Assembly (NCBI GenBank): GCA_045653425.1
Contig: JAZOLU010000005.1
Coordinates: 1 to 15,597 of the forward strand
Direction: 5' to 3'
DNA from: RGIG3009 sp045653425
GTDB lineage: Bacteria; Bacillota; Clostridia; Oscillospirales; Acutalibacteraceae
Length of the DNA: 15,597 nucleotides
Notes under the pieces: generated by a model
What the model saw: only the letters and a program-made list of their open reading frames with translations
Told to the model about the DNA's origin: nothing
Database searches by the model: none
Program-made: the position numbers and the translations under genes
In this document: one piece after another, positions 15,276-15,597 of the stretch
Layout: each line of letters opens with the position of its first letter
Position numbering within the stretch: the stretch's first letter is position 1

Positions 15276-15301
15276 CACCACTTTGCACCACTTTGCACCA
15301 C
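15276..15301 (-). promoter_or_regulatory. Probable MraZ operator: three GTGGTG boxes at 10-bp pitch
   Basis: On the minus strand GTGGTG occurs at 15296-15301, 15286-15291 and 15276-15281, exactly 10 bp apart, with CAAA spacers between the boxes. MraZ is known to bind several short GTG-containing direct repeats at about one helical turn near the mraZ promoter. The boxes begin 9 bp downstream of the -10 hexamer and cover the expected transcription start (about 15303), a position suited to repression. Confidence 0.82.
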
Positions 15302-15309
15302 GTGGTTAT

Positions 15310-15338
15310 ATTATACCGCCCTTTTATTAAAAAATCAA
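15310..15338 (-). promoter_or_regulatory. Main sigma-A promoter of the dcw operon (Pmra)
   Basis: On the minus strand: -35 TTGATT (15333-15338), a 17-bp spacer (15316-15332), and a perfect -10 TATAAT (15310-15315). The expected transcription start is about 15303, giving a leader of about 98 nt before the mraZ GTG. The MraZ boxes lie immediately downstream. Confidence 0.88.
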
Positions 15339-15380
15339 GACGCAATATGAAAAATTTCTATCTATTTTTTGGCAATCATA

Positions 15381-15450
15381 ACCACCAGTAAACTGGTGGT
15401 ATGCACAGCCCCTAGAAGGGGCAACTACAGGCTTAGCCCCTGAAAGGGGC
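15381..15450. repeat. Cluster of three short hairpins upstream of the mraZ promoter
   Basis: ACCACCAGT/ACTGGTGGT (15381-15400) is a near-perfect palindrome with a 2-base centre. GCCCCTAGAAGGGGC (15408-15422) and GCCCCTGAAAGGGGC (15436-15450) are almost identical 6-bp hairpins with 3-base loops, 28 bp apart. Their flanks are related too (ACAGGCTTA after the first, GAAGGCTTGG after the second), so the two form an imperfect 28-bp tandem repeat. Such compact hairpins are typical of IS200/IS605 ends, where the single-strand transposase recognises them. Confidence 0.75.
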
Positions 15451-15483
15451 ACTGAAGGCTTGGCACCGCATTACCATCACAGG

Positions 15484-15510
15484 CAGCCGCTCAAGCGGCT
15501 GTCTTTTTTT
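15484..15510 (+). terminator. Plus-strand intrinsic terminator facing the edge gene
   Basis: CAGCCGCT (15484-15491), a 2-base centre and AGCGGCTG (15494-15501) form an 8-bp GC-rich stem followed by TCTTTTTTT (15502-15510). The U-run is on the plus strand only, so it ends rightward transcripts just before they enter the gene at 15513-15597 antisense. No plus-strand gene precedes it; a short non-coding transcript from about 15350 would be needed to give it a substrate. Confidence 0.75.
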
Positions 15511-15512
15511 GC

Positions 15513-15597
15513 CTACTTGTTCTTGCGACCCGTAAACGGGTCGGTATACTCTTTGAATGTCATCTGATCACTGGCATAATCTTCTTCCAATTGATTT
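15513..15597 (-). CDS. C-terminal 27 codons of an unidentified gene, possibly a transposase
   Basis: An open frame enters from the right edge and ends in TAG (15513-15515). The visible product is NQLEEDYASDQM (1-12) followed by TFKEYTDPFTGRKNK (13-27). The other two minus-strand frames stop within 40 bases, so this frame is the plausible coding one. The DPFTGR ending recalls, from memory only, the ends of some Clostridial IS200-like transposases; this is not secure. It is codirectional with the dcw operon and has no minus-strand terminator after it. Confidence 0.5.
   Translation of the reverse strand, partial: NQLEEDYASDQMTFKEYTDPFTGRKNK

Larger units (their letters stand above)
15381..15597 (-). 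mobile_element. Candidate end of an IS200/IS605-type element (partial)
   Basis: The 3' part of a gene on the minus strand is followed by four compact hairpins (15484-15501, 15436-15450, 15408-15422, 15381-15400). This layout resembles the right end of IS200/IS605-like or related REP-type elements, which lack terminal inverted repeats and use subterminal hairpins. No exact boundary or target-site motif can be fixed, and the transposase catalytic domain would lie outside the window. It is placed about 40 bp upstream of the dcw -35 box. Alternative: an ordinary gene with a structured 3' region. Confidence 0.4.

Noticed and set aside
15408..15463. Two related 28-bp units as a CRISPR array
   Set aside because: Only two imperfect units exist, with no spacers between them and no cas gene nearby; the hairpins fit a mobile-element end or RNA structure better.
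1..15597. tRNA, rRNA, toxin-antitoxin, phage or defence genes
   Set aside because: I saw no cloverleaf, rRNA or matching protein motif; the window is filled by dcw genes apart from its two edges.

Overview
The window is almost entirely a division and cell wall (dcw) cluster read from the minus strand, right to left. The organism looks like a Bacillota member of class Clostridia, probably an Oscillospirales-type gut bacterium; this is inferred from gene content and order, not from a database match. Supporting signs are the mraZ-rsmH-ftsL-PBP-PBP-murE order known from Bacillus, PASTA-bearing class B penicillin-binding proteins, DivIB and FtsL of Gram-positive type, a MurE with the DNPR motif expected of a meso-diaminopimelate ligase, strong GGAGG-type ribosome sites and clear sigma-A promoters.

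Layout in transcription order. At the right edge (15381-15597) are the last 27 codons of an unrecognised gene plus a cluster of compact hairpins, which together look like one end of an IS200/IS605-type element. Next comes a clean sigma-A promoter (15310-15338), three GTGGTG boxes at 10-bp pitch over the predicted transcription start (probable MraZ operator), and three TGTGGAAA repeats in the leader. Then follow mraZ, rsmH, ftsL, a 153-bp structured gap, two tandem class B PBPs, murE, mraY, ftsW, murG, murA, divIB/ftsQ and ftsZ. ftsZ has its own promoter with phased A-tracts upstream and a stem-loop leader. A strong terminator (137-168) closes the unit. At the left edge a new gene on the same strand begins (only ATG AAA AA is visible).

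Function. MurA starts UDP-MurNAc synthesis, MurE adds the third stem amino acid, MraY makes lipid I and MurG lipid II, and the FtsW-PBP pairs polymerise and cross-link it at the septum under FtsL/DivIB control, on the FtsZ ring. RsmH methylates 16S rRNA and MraZ is the likely autorepressor. murB, murC, murD, murF and ftsA are absent from this window; murA sits where Bacillus has murB, and murD is missing between mraY and ftsW.

The genes are intact and conventional. I do not see a new gene system. The less ordinary points are regulatory: the mraZ operator/leader, the structured gap before the first PBP, the ftsZ promoter with phased A-tracts and leader hairpin, and the hairpin cluster next to the dcw promoter. 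Several start codons are better placed downstream of the longest open frame (ftsZ, murG, mraY, murE).
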